64,000 bases of DNA from Elusimicrobium minutum Pei191 (GCF_000020145.1 NC_010644.1:558001-622000), one strand, 5' to 3'; shown: positions 48,713 to 60,458, counted from the stretch's first letter. Made by a program: numbers and translations. Notes: a model not told the origin generated them from the letters alone.

Positions 48713-49138
48713 TTAATGTTTTCCCGTGCTGCCAAAGCCGCCCGCCCCGCGCGATGTTTCGCAAAGCTCGGCAGATTCTTCAAAACCGGGGTAAAAAGTA
48801 GGCATAATCACAAGCTGCGCTACTTTTTGGCCCTTTTCAAAAATAAAAGGCGTTTCATTTAAGTTATACATGCAAATTATAATTTCGCCCCTGTAAGGAT
48901 GGTCGATAAGGCCGGCCATAACTTTAACGCCGCCGCTTTCAACGGAGCTTTTGCCCCAGATTAAGCCTGAAGTGTTATCAGGCAATTCCACGGCAATTCC
49001 CGTACGCACTTTCGCTATACCGCGGGGGGGGAGCACAGTTTTTTCTAAGGCAAATAAATCAGCCCCTGAATCGGTGGAGTGCGCTCGGCATGGAAGTTTA
49101 GCGTCAGTATGAAGCTTTTTTACTTTAATGTTTTGCAT
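48713..49138 (-). CDS. dut: dUTP diphosphatase
   Basis: Trimeric dUTPase, hydrolyses dUTP to dUMP. 141 aa. Five motifs: HSTDSGADLFA, WGKSSVESGG (Lys replaces the usual Arg of GRSS), GLIDHPYRGEI, KGQKVAQLVI and the C-terminal arm RGAGGFGSTG. AAAGGA precedes the ATG. It follows the MgtE-like gene after 3 bp, so the two are an operon. Confidence 0.95.
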   Translation of the reverse strand: MQNIKVKKLHTDAKLPCRAHSTDSGADLFALEKTVLPPRGIAKVRTGIAVELPDNTSGLIWGKSSVESGGVKVMAGLIDHPYRGEIIICMYNLNETPFIFEKGQKVAQLVIMPTFYPGFEESAELCETSRGAGGFGSTGKH

Positions 49139-49141
49139 AAA

Positions 49142-49900
49142 TTATCCTTTATTAAAAATCGAGAAGATATTTTTTTTATCTTTTGGAGAGTTTTTTGTCT
49201 GTTGCGTAATTACACCTATTAAAATATTTTTTTCGTTAATTACGGGCAGCTCCGTTAAAGAACTGTTGTGTAAAATTTCTAAAGCTTGTTCGGCTTTTTC
49301 ACCGGGATTTGTTTTGTCAAAATCTGTTTGCATTATTGAGCCTGCCATAGCTTCCTGCTGGTAAAAAACCAAATCTATTGTTCTTATTACCCCTGCCAGC
49401 CTGCCTGACTTATCCAAAACATAGGTTTGCATGGGAACTTTTTTGCGAGGCATATTTTTAAATTTTTTGACTATTGATTCTACGGAGGAATCTGTTTTAA
49501 AAACAGTAAAATCACTTGTCATTATCTCTCCCGCGCTGCCTTTAGGATAGCTGAGCGCGTCCTTAAGTTCCTGGGCGAAAGCCTTTGGTAATTCATTTTC
49601 AATTTTAGATTTGTGGTGCGGCGGCAATGCTGCAAGCGCGCGCGCGGCAAAGTTTATGTTAAAAGAACTTGTTATATGGGCAGCTTGTTTCAAAGGCAGT
49701 CTGCGCAAAATAGGCGCGGCTTTTGCCGGCTCCATATTTTCAAGAACAATGGTTATATGCTGGGCCTTAAGGCCGCTTAAAAACTGCAGCGTTTCATGCG
49801 TGGCAAGCGTTTCAAAAAACTTAGCTGCCTGTTCCGGAGCCGCGGCAATAAATTTTTCAGCCATATTTAAAGTAACTTGTTCTTTTGCCTGTATGTACAT
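49142..49900 (-). CDS. MgtE-like N-domain plus CBS-pair protein lacking the channel
   Basis: 252 aa. Residues about 12-125 are the helical MgtE N superhelix (repeated LPLKQAAHITSS, LAALPPHH patterns). Residues about 130-240 are two CBS domains (GEIMTSDFTVFKTDSSVESI; GSIMQTDFDKTNPGEKAEQAL, LPVINEKNILIGVITQ). No membrane helices follow, unlike the Mg2+ channel MgtE, so this is a cytosolic regulator or a remnant. It ends cleanly with its own stop before dut. Leaderless-type promoter: TATAAT starts 12 nt before the ATG. Confidence 0.82.
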   Translation of the reverse strand: MYIQAKEQVTLNMAEKFIAAAPEQAAKFFETLATHETLQFLSGLKAQHITIVLENMEPAKAAPILRRLPLKQAAHITSSFNINFAARALAALPPHHKSKIENELPKAFAQELKDALSYPKGSAGEIMTSDFTVFKTDSSVESIVKKFKNMPRKKVPMQTYVLDKSGRLAGVIRTIDLVFYQQEAMAGSIMQTDFDKTNPGEKAEQALEILHNSSLTELPVINEKNILIGVITQQTKNSPKDKKNIFSIFNKG

Positions 49901-49912
49901 GTTTTTATTATA
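49901..49912 (-). promoter_or_regulatory. leaderless-type promoter of the MgtE-like/dut operon
   Basis: Minus-strand TATAAT (49912-49907), first T 12 nt before the ATG at 49900; AAAAAC spacer, no Shine-Dalgarno. Confidence 0.55.
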
Positions 49913-50134
49913 GTAATTTTCAAGCCCGGTAAAAAATGATAATGAGATTAATCATTTTTTTAGGTAGTTTTTTTGTTTATGCCAGAATCGGAATAAAAAT
50001 CATTTCATAATTATTTTTAATTATTTTAAAATAGGTCTAAAAATATATTTGTATAGGTCTTTTAGCCCTTGTAAAATAAACTTCAAAAGAATATACTTAA
50101 AATAATAAAGATATTCTGTTACAGAGGTAAAAAA

Positions 50135-50974
50135 ATGAAAAAAATAATACTTTTTGTTGTTTCTATTTTTGCTTTTAACGCGTTTTCTTTTGCGCAGAGC
50201 GACGCAGATAACGTTTTTAACCTGAGAAAGGCGTTAAGCAATGTTTTGTTGAGTTTAGGCCATTCCGATACCAATAAGGGCGGCGCCGGGCTTTTGGGTA
50301 AAAGTGAAATTTGTAATGTAGCTTTAGTATCACAGTCTTGCGTAGTATTACCTAAAAATTGCAACCCTTCACACACTAAACCTAATTCTTACCGTTTTGT
50401 AGACGCAGTGTATACTTTTAACAAGGTGGAAGACGGCAAAGTAAAATCCGTAAAGGTTTTAAGAGATTATCAAAATTACTGGCACACGGGTCAGATAACG
50501 CCTGTAGAAGAAGGTGATAAAAACTTTGAATATTTGGTTATGAATTTGCAAGCCAAAGACAAAGGCTCCGTTCCTAACGCGCCTGTAAAAATAATGGTGT
50601 TTAATGATGATTCCAGAAAAGACGCTTTCTTAAAAAATTATGCCGGCGAAGTTAGTGAAAAAGAATATGGCGTTACTATAAAAGGCAAAAACAATGAGGT
50701 AGTAATAGTTGCGCTTAATACTTATGAAAAAGGCAGCGCGAAAAATAAATATAAAGTAAGCCACGTTTCAAAAGCTTTGGCCTATAAACTTCAGGAAAAT
50801 TGCGGTGTTAAGCTGGTGGGCACGTCATTAAATGAGGTTAAAGTTGTTACGGAAGATTATAAAAACTATTATATGGCTGACCCTAAGACAGGCAAAAAAG
50901 TTCTTGCACAAAACGAAGAATACGATAAATATAAAAATGATATCACGCTTGATGTTGACAGGCTTATTTCTTAA
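50135..50974 (+). CDS. hypothetical secreted protein, 279 aa
   Basis: Not recognised. MKKIILFVVSIFAFNAFSFAQ is a signal peptide cut after SFA. The mature part has an N-terminal pilin-like-sized block with three Cys (EICNVALVSQSCVVLPKNC), mixed alpha/beta sequence (FEYLVMNLQAKDKGS, VKIMVFNDDSRKDAF) and a fourth Cys at QENCGVKLVG. AGAGG before the ATG. Monocistronic with a terminator. One of several unrelated exported proteins of this genome. Confidence 0.78.
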   Translation: MKKIILFVVSIFAFNAFSFAQSDADNVFNLRKALSNVLLSLGHSDTNKGGAGLLGKSEICNVALVSQSCVVLPKNCNPSHTKPNSYRFVDAVYTFNKVEDGKVKSVKVLRDYQNYWHTGQITPVEEGDKNFEYLVMNLQAKDKGSVPNAPVKIMVFNDDSRKDAFLKNYAGEVSEKEYGVTIKGKNNEVVIVALNTYEKGSAKNKYKVSHVSKALAYKLQENCGVKLVGTSLNEVKVVTEDYKNYYMADPKTGKKVLAQNEEYDKYKNDITLDVDRLIS

Positions 50975-50995
50975 AAGAAAACTGTGTTAAATTTA

Positions 50996-51030
50996 AAAGC
51001 CTTCCCTTTTTAAAAGGGAAGGCTTTTTTA
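50996..51030 (+). terminator. intrinsic terminator
   Basis: AAAAGCCTTCCCTTTT T AAAAGGGAAGGCTTTT, 16-bp stem with T-run. Confidence 0.93.
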
Positions 51031-51163
51031 ATAAATAACAAAAACTTTTAGTGCGCGGAACTTTCTTAATATAATACCGCGCGTATAAACAATTAAGACA
51101 TTGCGCGTTTTCTTTTTATTTATTACATTAAAGAGGTAGCCGTGCGGCGGCAAGGGGTAATAA

Positions 51164-52246
51164 ATGTTGTTTAATAAACCTATTCACGAAATAACTTTTG
51201 AAGACGTAGTTAAATTTTGCGAGAAAATGGTTCCCGAGGGAAAACAACTCGACTATAAATATTTCCTTCCTAAAAATAATGAAAAATTCGCAAAAAGTAT
51301 AGCTTCTTTTGCCAATGCTATGGGCGGAACTATTATTATAGGCGTTAAAGACGATAAAAATGATTCGCCCACGCCGCCTTTTACCGGAATTCCTTTTCAA
51401 TATAAAATAAGAAATAAAATTGAAGATATTATTCAGACTTATATAGACCCGGTTGTATTTGTGGATATTAATGTTTGTGGCAATTCGCACGGGCAGATGT
51501 TTGTTGTGGTTAATATACCGCAAAGTAATTTAACGCCGCACCTTGTCGGCAAAATGAAGCGGGCCTATATAAGAACGGGGCAGAGCTCAAGGCCAGAAAT
51601 AATAGTCCACCCCGATAAACTTCCCTGGCTTTTGGACCACCGTAAAAAATCTGAAGCGTTGCGTCATATATTATTAGATAAGGCGGGCAAACATTTTGAT
51701 AACTACATCAAATCTTTAAGCTTACGTTCCGACAGCCAAAAAGCGGTTTTAGCCGTTTCTTTAATCCCAATGTACCCGCAGGAACCTTTGCTTGATTATC
51801 ATGATTTGCGCCCTGTCATGGAAGGCTTATTCCCGGGAGGGCAAACCAAAACTGTGCAAGACGGTATAACAAAGCTGGGTGATAAAGATATAAGCATGCT
51901 GGAACTTAACTCCTACGGGTTAATATATTTTAAAAAAGTGCTTGTGCCCAACGCGGATAACGCCGTTTTAAATTTTGCTGATTTAGAACAAGATATAAGA
52001 GTTTTTTTTAAAACGGCGACCAATTTTAACAGGCATATTGCTTTTGGCGGACCGTTGAGTTTTAGGTTTACAATTACCAATGCCCGCGGTGTCGAAGTGT
52101 TTTATAATGATAAACGCGCCAGCGTGCTTGAGGATTTTATAAGAACGGACTGCATATACACATCTTCAAAGATAGAACTTGATATGGATAATATTTCCGA
52201 ACAAATACTAAACAAGACAGCCTGGGCCCTTGATATAGGCAAATAA
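51164..52246 (+). CDS. AlbA_2 (Schlafen-type) domain protein
   Basis: 360 aa. The N-terminal domain (about 20-150) matches the AlbA_2/divergent AAA-4 fold: EGKQLDYKYF, FAKSIASFANAMGGTIIIGVKDD, and RAYIRTGQSSRPE. The C-terminal 200 residues are unassigned, alpha/beta, without a clear winged helix. Members are nucleic-acid associated, often annotated as transcriptional regulators or in defence contexts; no partner lies beside it. AAGGGG precedes the ATG. Single gene. Confidence 0.78.
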   Translation: MLFNKPIHEITFEDVVKFCEKMVPEGKQLDYKYFLPKNNEKFAKSIASFANAMGGTIIIGVKDDKNDSPTPPFTGIPFQYKIRNKIEDIIQTYIDPVVFVDINVCGNSHGQMFVVVNIPQSNLTPHLVGKMKRAYIRTGQSSRPEIIVHPDKLPWLLDHRKKSEALRHILLDKAGKHFDNYIKSLSLRSDSQKAVLAVSLIPMYPQEPLLDYHDLRPVMEGLFPGGQTKTVQDGITKLGDKDISMLELNSYGLIYFKKVLVPNADNAVLNFADLEQDIRVFFKTATNFNRHIAFGGPLSFRFTITNARGVEVFYNDKRASVLEDFIRTDCIYTSSKIELDMDNISEQILNKTAWALDIGK

Positions 52247-52362
52247 CTCACTTAATATAAAAATTTTTAAGACATATCCTTCCTAAAATTCTATAATGTA
52301 TATTAGAAGAATTTGAGTTTATTTACTGCCGTTTGCTTTTTTATTATACCAGAGGGAGAAAT

Positions 52363-53784
52363 ATGTCCAGTCTTAAAAATAAAGGTTTTTGTAAAATTGT
52401 AGCAACATTAGGTCCTAACACAAGCACAGAAGAAATGATTGACCGTTTAGTAATGTCAGGCGTATCTGTTTTCCGTTTTAACTGCAGCCATGGCTCACTT
52501 GAGGAATACCAGCAAAGAATAAAGGGTATAAGAGCGGCTGAAAAAAAATATAACTGTAATATCGGTATTTTGTTTGACCTTCAGGGGCCTAAACTCCGTA
52601 TCGGAAGATTTAAAGACAGTGCCGTTATAACGCTTAAAGAAGGCGATAAATTTAGAGTTGATTTATCACCCGAACCCGGGGATAAAACCAGGGTATCGCT
52701 TCCGCATCCCGAAATATTTCAGGCAATGCAGGAAGGGCTTGAACTTTTAATTAACGACGGTATTGTAAGAGTCCGTGTTGATTCTTTTACCGCTGACAGC
52801 GCCGAAACAACCGTTATAGCCGGCGGTCAAATATCCGACCGTAAAGGCGTTAACGTTCCCGGCGCCCACTTGCCTATTTCAGCTTTAACCGAAAAAGATT
52901 TAAAAGATTTAAAAATGGCTGAAGACCTTGGTGCTGATTTTGTAGCTTTGTCATTTGTTCAAAAAGCTGAAGATATTATTTATTTAAGAAGTTTAATGCG
53001 CTCGCAAGCGGGTGTAATCGCTAAAATCGAAAAACCTAAAGCTGTTGAAGATTTAGATAAAATTTTAGAAGTAACGGACGTTATTATGGTTGCCCGCGGC
53101 GATCTTGGCGTTGAAATGAATTCCGAACGCGTGCCCGTTATACAAAGAAGAATGATAAACGCCTGCCGCAAAGCCGGCAAGCCTGTTATCGTTGCAACGC
53201 AGATGTTAGAATCAATGGTAAATAATGTAACCCCTACCCGCGCGGAAGCGTCCGACGTTGCTACCGCTGTTTATGAAGGGGCCGACGCTGTTATGTTATC
53301 AGCCGAAACTGCTAACGGTAAACATCCTATTGAAGCGGTTTCAACAATGAGGCGTATTATAACAACCGTGGAACGTGAAATTAAAATACAGGAACCGCCC
53401 GTTTCTTTCAAAGTGGCGGACAATCCCGAACAGGCCATCATAGCGGCTGCAGGTATGTCCGCAAAAACAATGGCTATGGCAAGCTTAATTATTAACTTTA
53501 CTGATTCCGGCACTACAACAAAAAGGACAGCTAAAGAAAGACCTTATGTTCCGATACTTTCTTTAACGCCCTATGAGGATATTGCAAGACGCATGACTTT
53601 GGTTTGGGGCGTTACGTCCATGAAAGTAAAAAACCTTGAGTCTTTTGACGATATTTTAAGAGAAGCCCGCGCTGCGGCTTTAGCTTCCGGTATGGCTAAA
53701 GAAGGCGACAAAGCTGTTATTACTGCGGGTGTTCCTTTCGGACACTCCGGCGATACAAACCTGCTTTATATAGTTTCAATATAA
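52363..53784 (+). CDS. pyk: pyruvate kinase
   Basis: PEP + ADP to pyruvate + ATP. 473 aa. KIVATLGPNTSTEEM, FRFNCSHGS, LFDLQGPKLRIG, IAKIEKPKAVE (catalytic Lys), VARGDLGVEM (Mg site), TQMLESMVNN, and the regulatory C domain ending GHSGDTNLLYI. GAGGGAG precedes the ATG; ten further upstream codons are non-conserved. No extra C-terminal PEPut domain. Own terminator. Confidence 0.96.
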   Translation: MSSLKNKGFCKIVATLGPNTSTEEMIDRLVMSGVSVFRFNCSHGSLEEYQQRIKGIRAAEKKYNCNIGILFDLQGPKLRIGRFKDSAVITLKEGDKFRVDLSPEPGDKTRVSLPHPEIFQAMQEGLELLINDGIVRVRVDSFTADSAETTVIAGGQISDRKGVNVPGAHLPISALTEKDLKDLKMAEDLGADFVALSFVQKAEDIIYLRSLMRSQAGVIAKIEKPKAVEDLDKILEVTDVIMVARGDLGVEMNSERVPVIQRRMINACRKAGKPVIVATQMLESMVNNVTPTRAEASDVATAVYEGADAVMLSAETANGKHPIEAVSTMRRIITTVEREIKIQEPPVSFKVADNPEQAIIAAAGMSAKTMAMASLIINFTDSGTTTKRTAKERPYVPILSLTPYEDIARRMTLVWGVTSMKVKNLESFDDILREARAAALASGMAKEGDKAVITAGVPFGHSGDTNLLYIVSI

Positions 53785-53805
53785 AAAGTTATTTATTAAA
53801 AAATA

Positions 53806-53836
53806 AAAAAGCCCTCGATTTTGAGGGCTTTTTTGC
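53806..53836 (+). terminator. intrinsic terminator
   Basis: AAAAAGCCCTC, loop GATTT(T), GAGGGCTTTTTT, right after pyk. Confidence 0.92.
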
Positions 53837-53862
53837 GTAGACTTATAATATAGGAAAAAATT

Positions 53863-54395
53863 ATGAGAAAAGGTTTTACTCTAATTGAACTTTTGGTTGC
53901 AGTTCTTTAGGGATATTGGCTGCGATTGCTGTTCCGCAATACAATGCTGCTGTTATGAAAGCCAGGTGCAGCAAAGCCATTATTTGGACAAAACGCGTTA
54001 AAGACACAATGGAAAAATATTATATGGCGCATGACGTTTACGCCACTGATTTTAGCCAGCTTGACGTTGAAATATCTAATGTAAAACCCTGCGGGATAAA
54101 CGCTATCTTTGATATTTATGAAGGAGGAAAATCTGTCGGGGATATATGGTATTTTTCTTCAGTCGGAAGGATGTTGGAAATGTTTTTTACCGAAGATACG
54201 CGTTTTGGTGAATTACAATATTATATGATGTTAGATAACTCCGATTATAAAGGAGAAAGATATTGCGGTTTTTACGGAAATACTACTGCCGCTAAAGAAA
54301 AAGCGGGTAAAATTTTTAGCACAAGTTTAGGCGGTAAACCCGCGCCGGCTATTGCGGGTTATTCAACTTTGCATGTAAGATATTTATTACCTTAA
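53863..54395 (+). pseudogene. type IV pilin with frameshift in the helix
   Basis: ATG at 53863 (AGGA upstream, TATAAT at 53847) gives [15 protein letters not shown] then a stop. The helix GILAAIAVPQYNAAV continues in another frame to a normal end at 54395. Comparing with the intact pilins, four bases are missing where they have CTTATTATAGGG and this gene has CTTTAGGG, a deletion between short TTA repeats. All else, including promoter, ribosome site, Cys pattern (ERYCGFYG) and terminator, looks intact, so the loss appears recent or reversible. Confidence 0.88.
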
Positions 54396-54403
54396 TAAAC
54401 AAG

Positions 54404-54460
54404 TAAAAACCTCCGCTAAACCTTATAATAAACAATAAGTTTTAGCGGAGGTTTTTACTG
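54404..54460. terminator. bidirectional intrinsic terminator
   Basis: AAAAACCTCCGCTAAA, about 20-base loop, TTTTAGCGGAGGTTTTT; between the broken pilin and the convergent acyltransferase. Confidence 0.85.
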
Positions 54461-54534
54461 TATGATTGAAGTTTTTTTTATTAAAATATTGCAGTTCTTT
54501 TTAACTTTTTATACCTTGTGTTAAGGATAAAAGC

Positions 54535-55212
54535 TTAAGAAACCAGTTGCTCCGCTTTTAATGTAGCGGCGTTAAGTTCAAGTTCAAGTTTTAATTTAAT
54601 TTGCGCTTTATCATCTTCTTTCGAAACATGAATCATGTTGCCGTAAACTAACGCGCATTTTCCGAACGGGAGGGGGATTCTCATTTTATCCCAGGATCTG
54701 ACCGTAAATTTGTTGCTGAGGCCTGCGCCTACCGGCACAATGGGAAGACCTGTTTTTAAAGCCAGGTAAATTACGCCCTGCTGCACTTTGTAAATGGGGC
54801 CTCTGGGACCGTCGGGCGTTATCATCGGGTGGTAGCCTGCCTGTGATAAATCTATTAAGTTTCTTAAAGCGTTGGCGCCGCCTTTGCTTGTGGAACCTCG
54901 TACAGCTTTCATTTTAAATTTAGGAAGCACTCTTGCAATATATTCCCCATCTTTACTAAGGCTTATAAGCACGCAAATTCTTTGCCCTCTGTAAGGGTAT
55001 AAAAGAAAGGCCTGTTGGTTATGCCAAATAGCGTAAATATAATTCTTGCCCGATTTGTCCCACTCTTCAAATTCTTTTGTTTTGTGAAATTTTGTTCTGG
55101 TAGTCCAACCCATAAAACAGGAAGCTAAATAAATGAAATAAGATACAATTACATATTTCATCGAGCGATGGGGGCTTTTTATAGATGTTTTTGTGGAGCT
55201 TATTTTTCTCAT
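54535..55212 (-). CDS. DUF374-type lysophospholipid/lipid A acyltransferase-like protein
   Basis: 225 aa. N-terminal hydrophobic helix (MKYVIVSYFIYLASCFMGW). Motif IYAIWHNQQAFLL replaces the classic HX4D, and ITPDGPRGPIYKVQQGVIYLA is the signature of the DUF374 group of LPLAT enzymes, with LPIVPVGAGLS following. Likely acylates lipid A or phospholipid at the inner membrane. Not obviously in an operon with the gene upstream (62 bp gap). A weak AAGAGA precedes the ATG. Confidence 0.83.
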   Translation of the reverse strand: MRKISSTKTSIKSPHRSMKYVIVSYFIYLASCFMGWTTRTKFHKTKEFEEWDKSGKNYIYAIWHNQQAFLLYPYRGQRICVLISLSKDGEYIARVLPKFKMKAVRGSTSKGGANALRNLIDLSQAGYHPMITPDGPRGPIYKVQQGVIYLALKTGLPIVPVGAGLSNKFTVRSWDKMRIPLPFGKCALVYGNMIHVSKEDDKAQIKLKLELELNAATLKAEQLVS

Positions 55213-55274
55213 GCGAGTCTCTTTTTAATTAAATTGTTATTTATTGTACTATTAACAGGAAAAAAAGTATAGGA

Positions 55275-55907
55275 TTATTTTCTTTTTTTCTTTTTCTTGT
55301 TCCACGGTACTAAAAAAGCGACTGTTGCTTTAGGAGTTATAATGCCTTCTTCAAATTTTACGCCTATTTTTTCAGTATTAAGGGAGTTAAATATTACAGG
55401 TATCGCTTTAAGCGCGATATCACGGTCTATCCTGGGAGCTTCCTGTAAAAATTTAGGCTCTTGGGCATAGGCGAAAATGGGTGTGTATAAAACTTCTATA
55501 CCTTGAGTTTCAAACTCTTCTTTTTCGGCTTGCTCTTTAATTAGGTCATTAACAAACTGTACTGCGTTTTTTAAAAATTCAAATAAAACGATGTTTGCGG
55601 CCGTGGTAAGCGTTATATTATCGTCAAATTCCTTAATTTTTTCCTCAATAACGGGGCCTAAGTTTACAACACAGGCCGAAAACATATCTTTATGTTCAAT
55701 TCCAATACTTTCAAGTTCTAAAGATTTTTCTTCAAAAAGTTTATAAACGACCCCCGGGTTGAGGGCGGCATATAAACGGACAATAAACTTGTCCAGTTCA
55801 AATTCGTCGGAAATCCCCGCCGCTTTAAGATCCAGGTTGGACCTTAAAATTCGGCGGGCAATTTCTTTACGTCTTAAAGATATTTTGAACTTTTTAATTT
55901 TGTTCAT
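55275..55907 (-). CDS. hypothetical protein downstream of secF
   Basis: 210 aa, unrecognised. Very basic ends (MNKIKKFKISLRRKEIARRILR at the start, KKKKKRK at the end), otherwise a helical acidic middle (EFELDKFIVRL, EEKIKEFDDNITLTT) and a final beta-rich part (TPKATVAFLVPWN). No signal peptide or membrane helix: cytosolic. It begins two bases after the secF stop, so it is the last gene of yajC-secD-secF and could act in export or ribosome/RNA binding given its charge. Confidence 0.72.
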   Translation of the reverse strand: MNKIKKFKISLRRKEIARRILRSNLDLKAAGISDEFELDKFIVRLYAALNPGVVYKLFEEKSLELESIGIEHKDMFSACVVNLGPVIEEKIKEFDDNITLTTAANIVLFEFLKNAVQFVNDLIKEQAEKEEFETQGIEVLYTPIFAYAQEPKFLQEAPRIDRDIALKAIPVIFNSLNTEKIGVKFEEGIITPKATVAFLVPWNKKKKKRK

Positions 55908-55909
55908 TC

Positions 55910-58293
<2,384 letters not shown>

Positions 58294-58307
58294 CTGGAAC
58301 TCCTTGG

Positions 58308-58589
58308 TTATTTGTTGATTGCTTTTACAATGCTTGTTTTAAGCACCGTTATTTTATTAGTTTCCGAAAGTTTTACTTCAACCATATCGTCTTTAAATCC
58401 GGCTATGGTTCCCACAATACCGCCAAAGATAACAACTTTATCGTCTTTTTTAAGGGCGTCAATCATTTCTCTTTGGACCTGGGCTCTTTTTTTATCGCCG
58501 CGGCTTGACATTACCATCATAATAAGAAATAACGCCGCCACAAAAATCATTATTAAGTTTAGTGCGCTTCCTCCGCCTGCTGCTTCCAT
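58308..58589 (-). CDS. yajC: preprotein translocase accessory subunit YajC
   Basis: 93 aa. One membrane helix (LIMIFVAALFLIMMVMSS), then the conserved KRAQVQREMIDALKKDDKVVIFGGIVGTI and a short beta domain. First of yajC-secD-secF. GGAGGAGC precedes the ATG. Confidence 0.93.
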   Translation of the reverse strand: MEAAGGGSALNLIMIFVAALFLIMMVMSSRGDKKRAQVQREMIDALKKDDKVVIFGGIVGTIAGFKDDMVEVKLSETNKITVLKTSIVKAINK

Positions 58590-58636
58590 ATTTGCTCCTC
58601 CGTTTAACTTCAGATTAACATTTTAATTTTAACATA

Positions 58637-60382
58637 TTAGGGAGCTGTTGGCTCCAAAAAAGTATTAACAAGCGCGGTGATACCGCTTCTTTCATCATTT
58701 TTTATAGGGTATAAATTAGTTTCTTCCGGCGTTTTTACGATAATATAATCTTCTTTTATATCAAATGCTGCGCGGGGGGCTTCCTCAAACAGGCTTTTAC
58801 CGAACATTCCTTTTGGGATATCAAAACCCGTAAGAGCAAGCACCGTAGGCGCAATATCTATTTGTGAAGCTAAAGGATTTTCAGTTAAAGGCGCTTTAAT
58901 CGGTTTTTTTGAAATCAGTAAAAAAGGTAAATTGTTAAAATCATCTTTAAAAGGCGTTACAAGGCTTGTAAAACTTATGTTTGAAAAAAACGGATGGTCG
59001 CCCGAAACGATAAGCAAAGTTCTATCGTCAAAAAGGCCTTCTTTTTCTAACTTTTTAACAAACAAACCAAGGTCGTGGTCATGCTTCCAAAAAGCGCGCA
59101 CCATATTGGGGGAGCGGTAAAGATGGTTGTCCGGCTCGCCGGGATATTCTTGGCCCAGATAATCTTCCCTGCCTTTAGGTACGTGTGTGTCAACAGTAAG
59201 CATTTGAATAAAAACTTTTTTGTCTTTATTTTCTTTTAAATATTCCACTGCAAAATCAAAAAGTTTGCGGTCCGTAAGGCCCCACCATTCGATGTCGCCT
59301 TTATATTTTGGCAGTTTTGAAAAGTGGTTCGCGCCGTAAACTTCCTCAAAGCCGGCCTGGTTAAACAAAACATTTTCATCCATATAAAATTCATTTGCGC
59401 CGCGTATAAAAGCGGTTTTAAAGCCGTTTTCTTTTAATATCCGCACAAAGGAAATGGGGTATTTATTTTCAAAACTTAATTTTGCGTTCGGATGGCCTGA
59501 AAATATAATGCTTAGCCCGTATAGTGTGGAAAGCGCCCCCGCCTGTAAAGAAGCGTAAGGGTATTTTGCTATTAAAGAGTCAAGCGAAGGGGAAGCGTCC
59601 GCCGGTAAATTAGGATTTCGGGCGCGTATAAATTTGTTTGATAAAGATTCCGTTGAAAGGAAAATAACACGGTCAAACTTAGGCAGGTCTTTTTGTTGGG
59701 AATGTTCAAATAAATTATATTTTTTTGCCAGTTCTTCCGTTTTTGGAGTAAGCTTGGGTATGACATTTTGTTTTTTAGCCAAAAGACCTTTAATTATATA
59801 AATAGGCGTGGGGGTAAGAAGATATTTTGAGTAAAAAGTTTTTTGCGCAGGCAGCAAATTATAAAAAGGTATAAATAAAAAAAGTAAAAATAAAATAAAG
59901 GCTTTCCAAATTCTGTCGGCCGCCTGAGGTTTGGAAACAGGCTTTAAAAGTTTTAACACAGCCGTCACGGAATAGATTATTAAAAATAAAACATAACCGA
60001 TTACGCGGTAATCCGTCATAAAACCGTAATCCGCGCCTTCAACGGTTTGAAGATATTTCGCGCCAAAGCGTTCCTTAAAATACATAAGGAGCGTAATATC
60101 GCAGGAAACTATTACAAAATAAAGAAATAAAACAACTATGTAAAACCATTTTTTGCGTATGCCTATTAAATGGAAAAAATATAAAAATATAGCGAGGAAA
60201 AAGAATTCGACGGCGAATTTTTGCAACCCGCCTATAATAACAGTGCCGGGGCTTAAAACGCCAAGTTGGTAAAATCCGTATAAGGAAACAAAAAGCCCAA
60301 GTATTGATATTACTGCCAAAAAAGCAAAATCACGTTTAAAGGAAAGATAAAAATCTTCAAATATAAGTTTTATTGTCTTCAT
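58637..60382 (-). CDS. sulfatase-fold membrane enzyme (LtaS/phosphoethanolamine-transferase-like)
   Basis: 581 aa. Five N-terminal membrane helices (within about 15-165), then an extracytoplasmic alkaline-phosphatase/sulfatase domain: VIFLSTESLSNKFI (metal Glu), GALSTLYGLSIIFSG (likely nucleophile Thr/Ser), FIRGANEFYMDENV, VDTHVPKG and VSGDHPFF (metal Asp/His). Such enzymes transfer phosphoglycerol or phosphoethanolamine to glycans or lipid A; the substrate here is not determinable. Monocistronic, divergent from thrS. Confidence 0.85.
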   Translation of the reverse strand: MKTIKLIFEDFYLSFKRDFAFLAVISILGLFVSLYGFYQLGVLSPGTVIIGGLQKFAVEFFFLAIFLYFFHLIGIRKKWFYIVVLFLYFVIVSCDITLLMYFKERFGAKYLQTVEGADYGFMTDYRVIGYVLFLIIYSVTAVLKLLKPVSKPQAADRIWKAFILFLLFLFIPFYNLLPAQKTFYSKYLLTPTPIYIIKGLLAKKQNVIPKLTPKTEELAKKYNLFEHSQQKDLPKFDRVIFLSTESLSNKFIRARNPNLPADASPSLDSLIAKYPYASLQAGALSTLYGLSIIFSGHPNAKLSFENKYPISFVRILKENGFKTAFIRGANEFYMDENVLFNQAGFEEVYGANHFSKLPKYKGDIEWWGLTDRKLFDFAVEYLKENKDKKVFIQMLTVDTHVPKGREDYLGQEYPGEPDNHLYRSPNMVRAFWKHDHDLGLFVKKLEKEGLFDDRTLLIVSGDHPFFSNISFTSLVTPFKDDFNNLPFLLISKKPIKAPLTENPLASQIDIAPTVLALTGFDIPKGMFGKSLFEEAPRAAFDIKEDYIIVKTPEETNLYPIKNDERSGITALVNTFLEPTAP

Positions 60383-60458
60383 TTTTGCAGGTTTTCACAT
60401 TATTTAATTTGATATAATTTATTATATCTTTTTTGCTTAAGTTACAGAGGAACTTTTT

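Noticed and set aside
60383-60458. T-box leader for thrS.
   Set aside because: Only about 75 bp separate it from the divergent gene; no T-box motif or terminator hairpin is seen.
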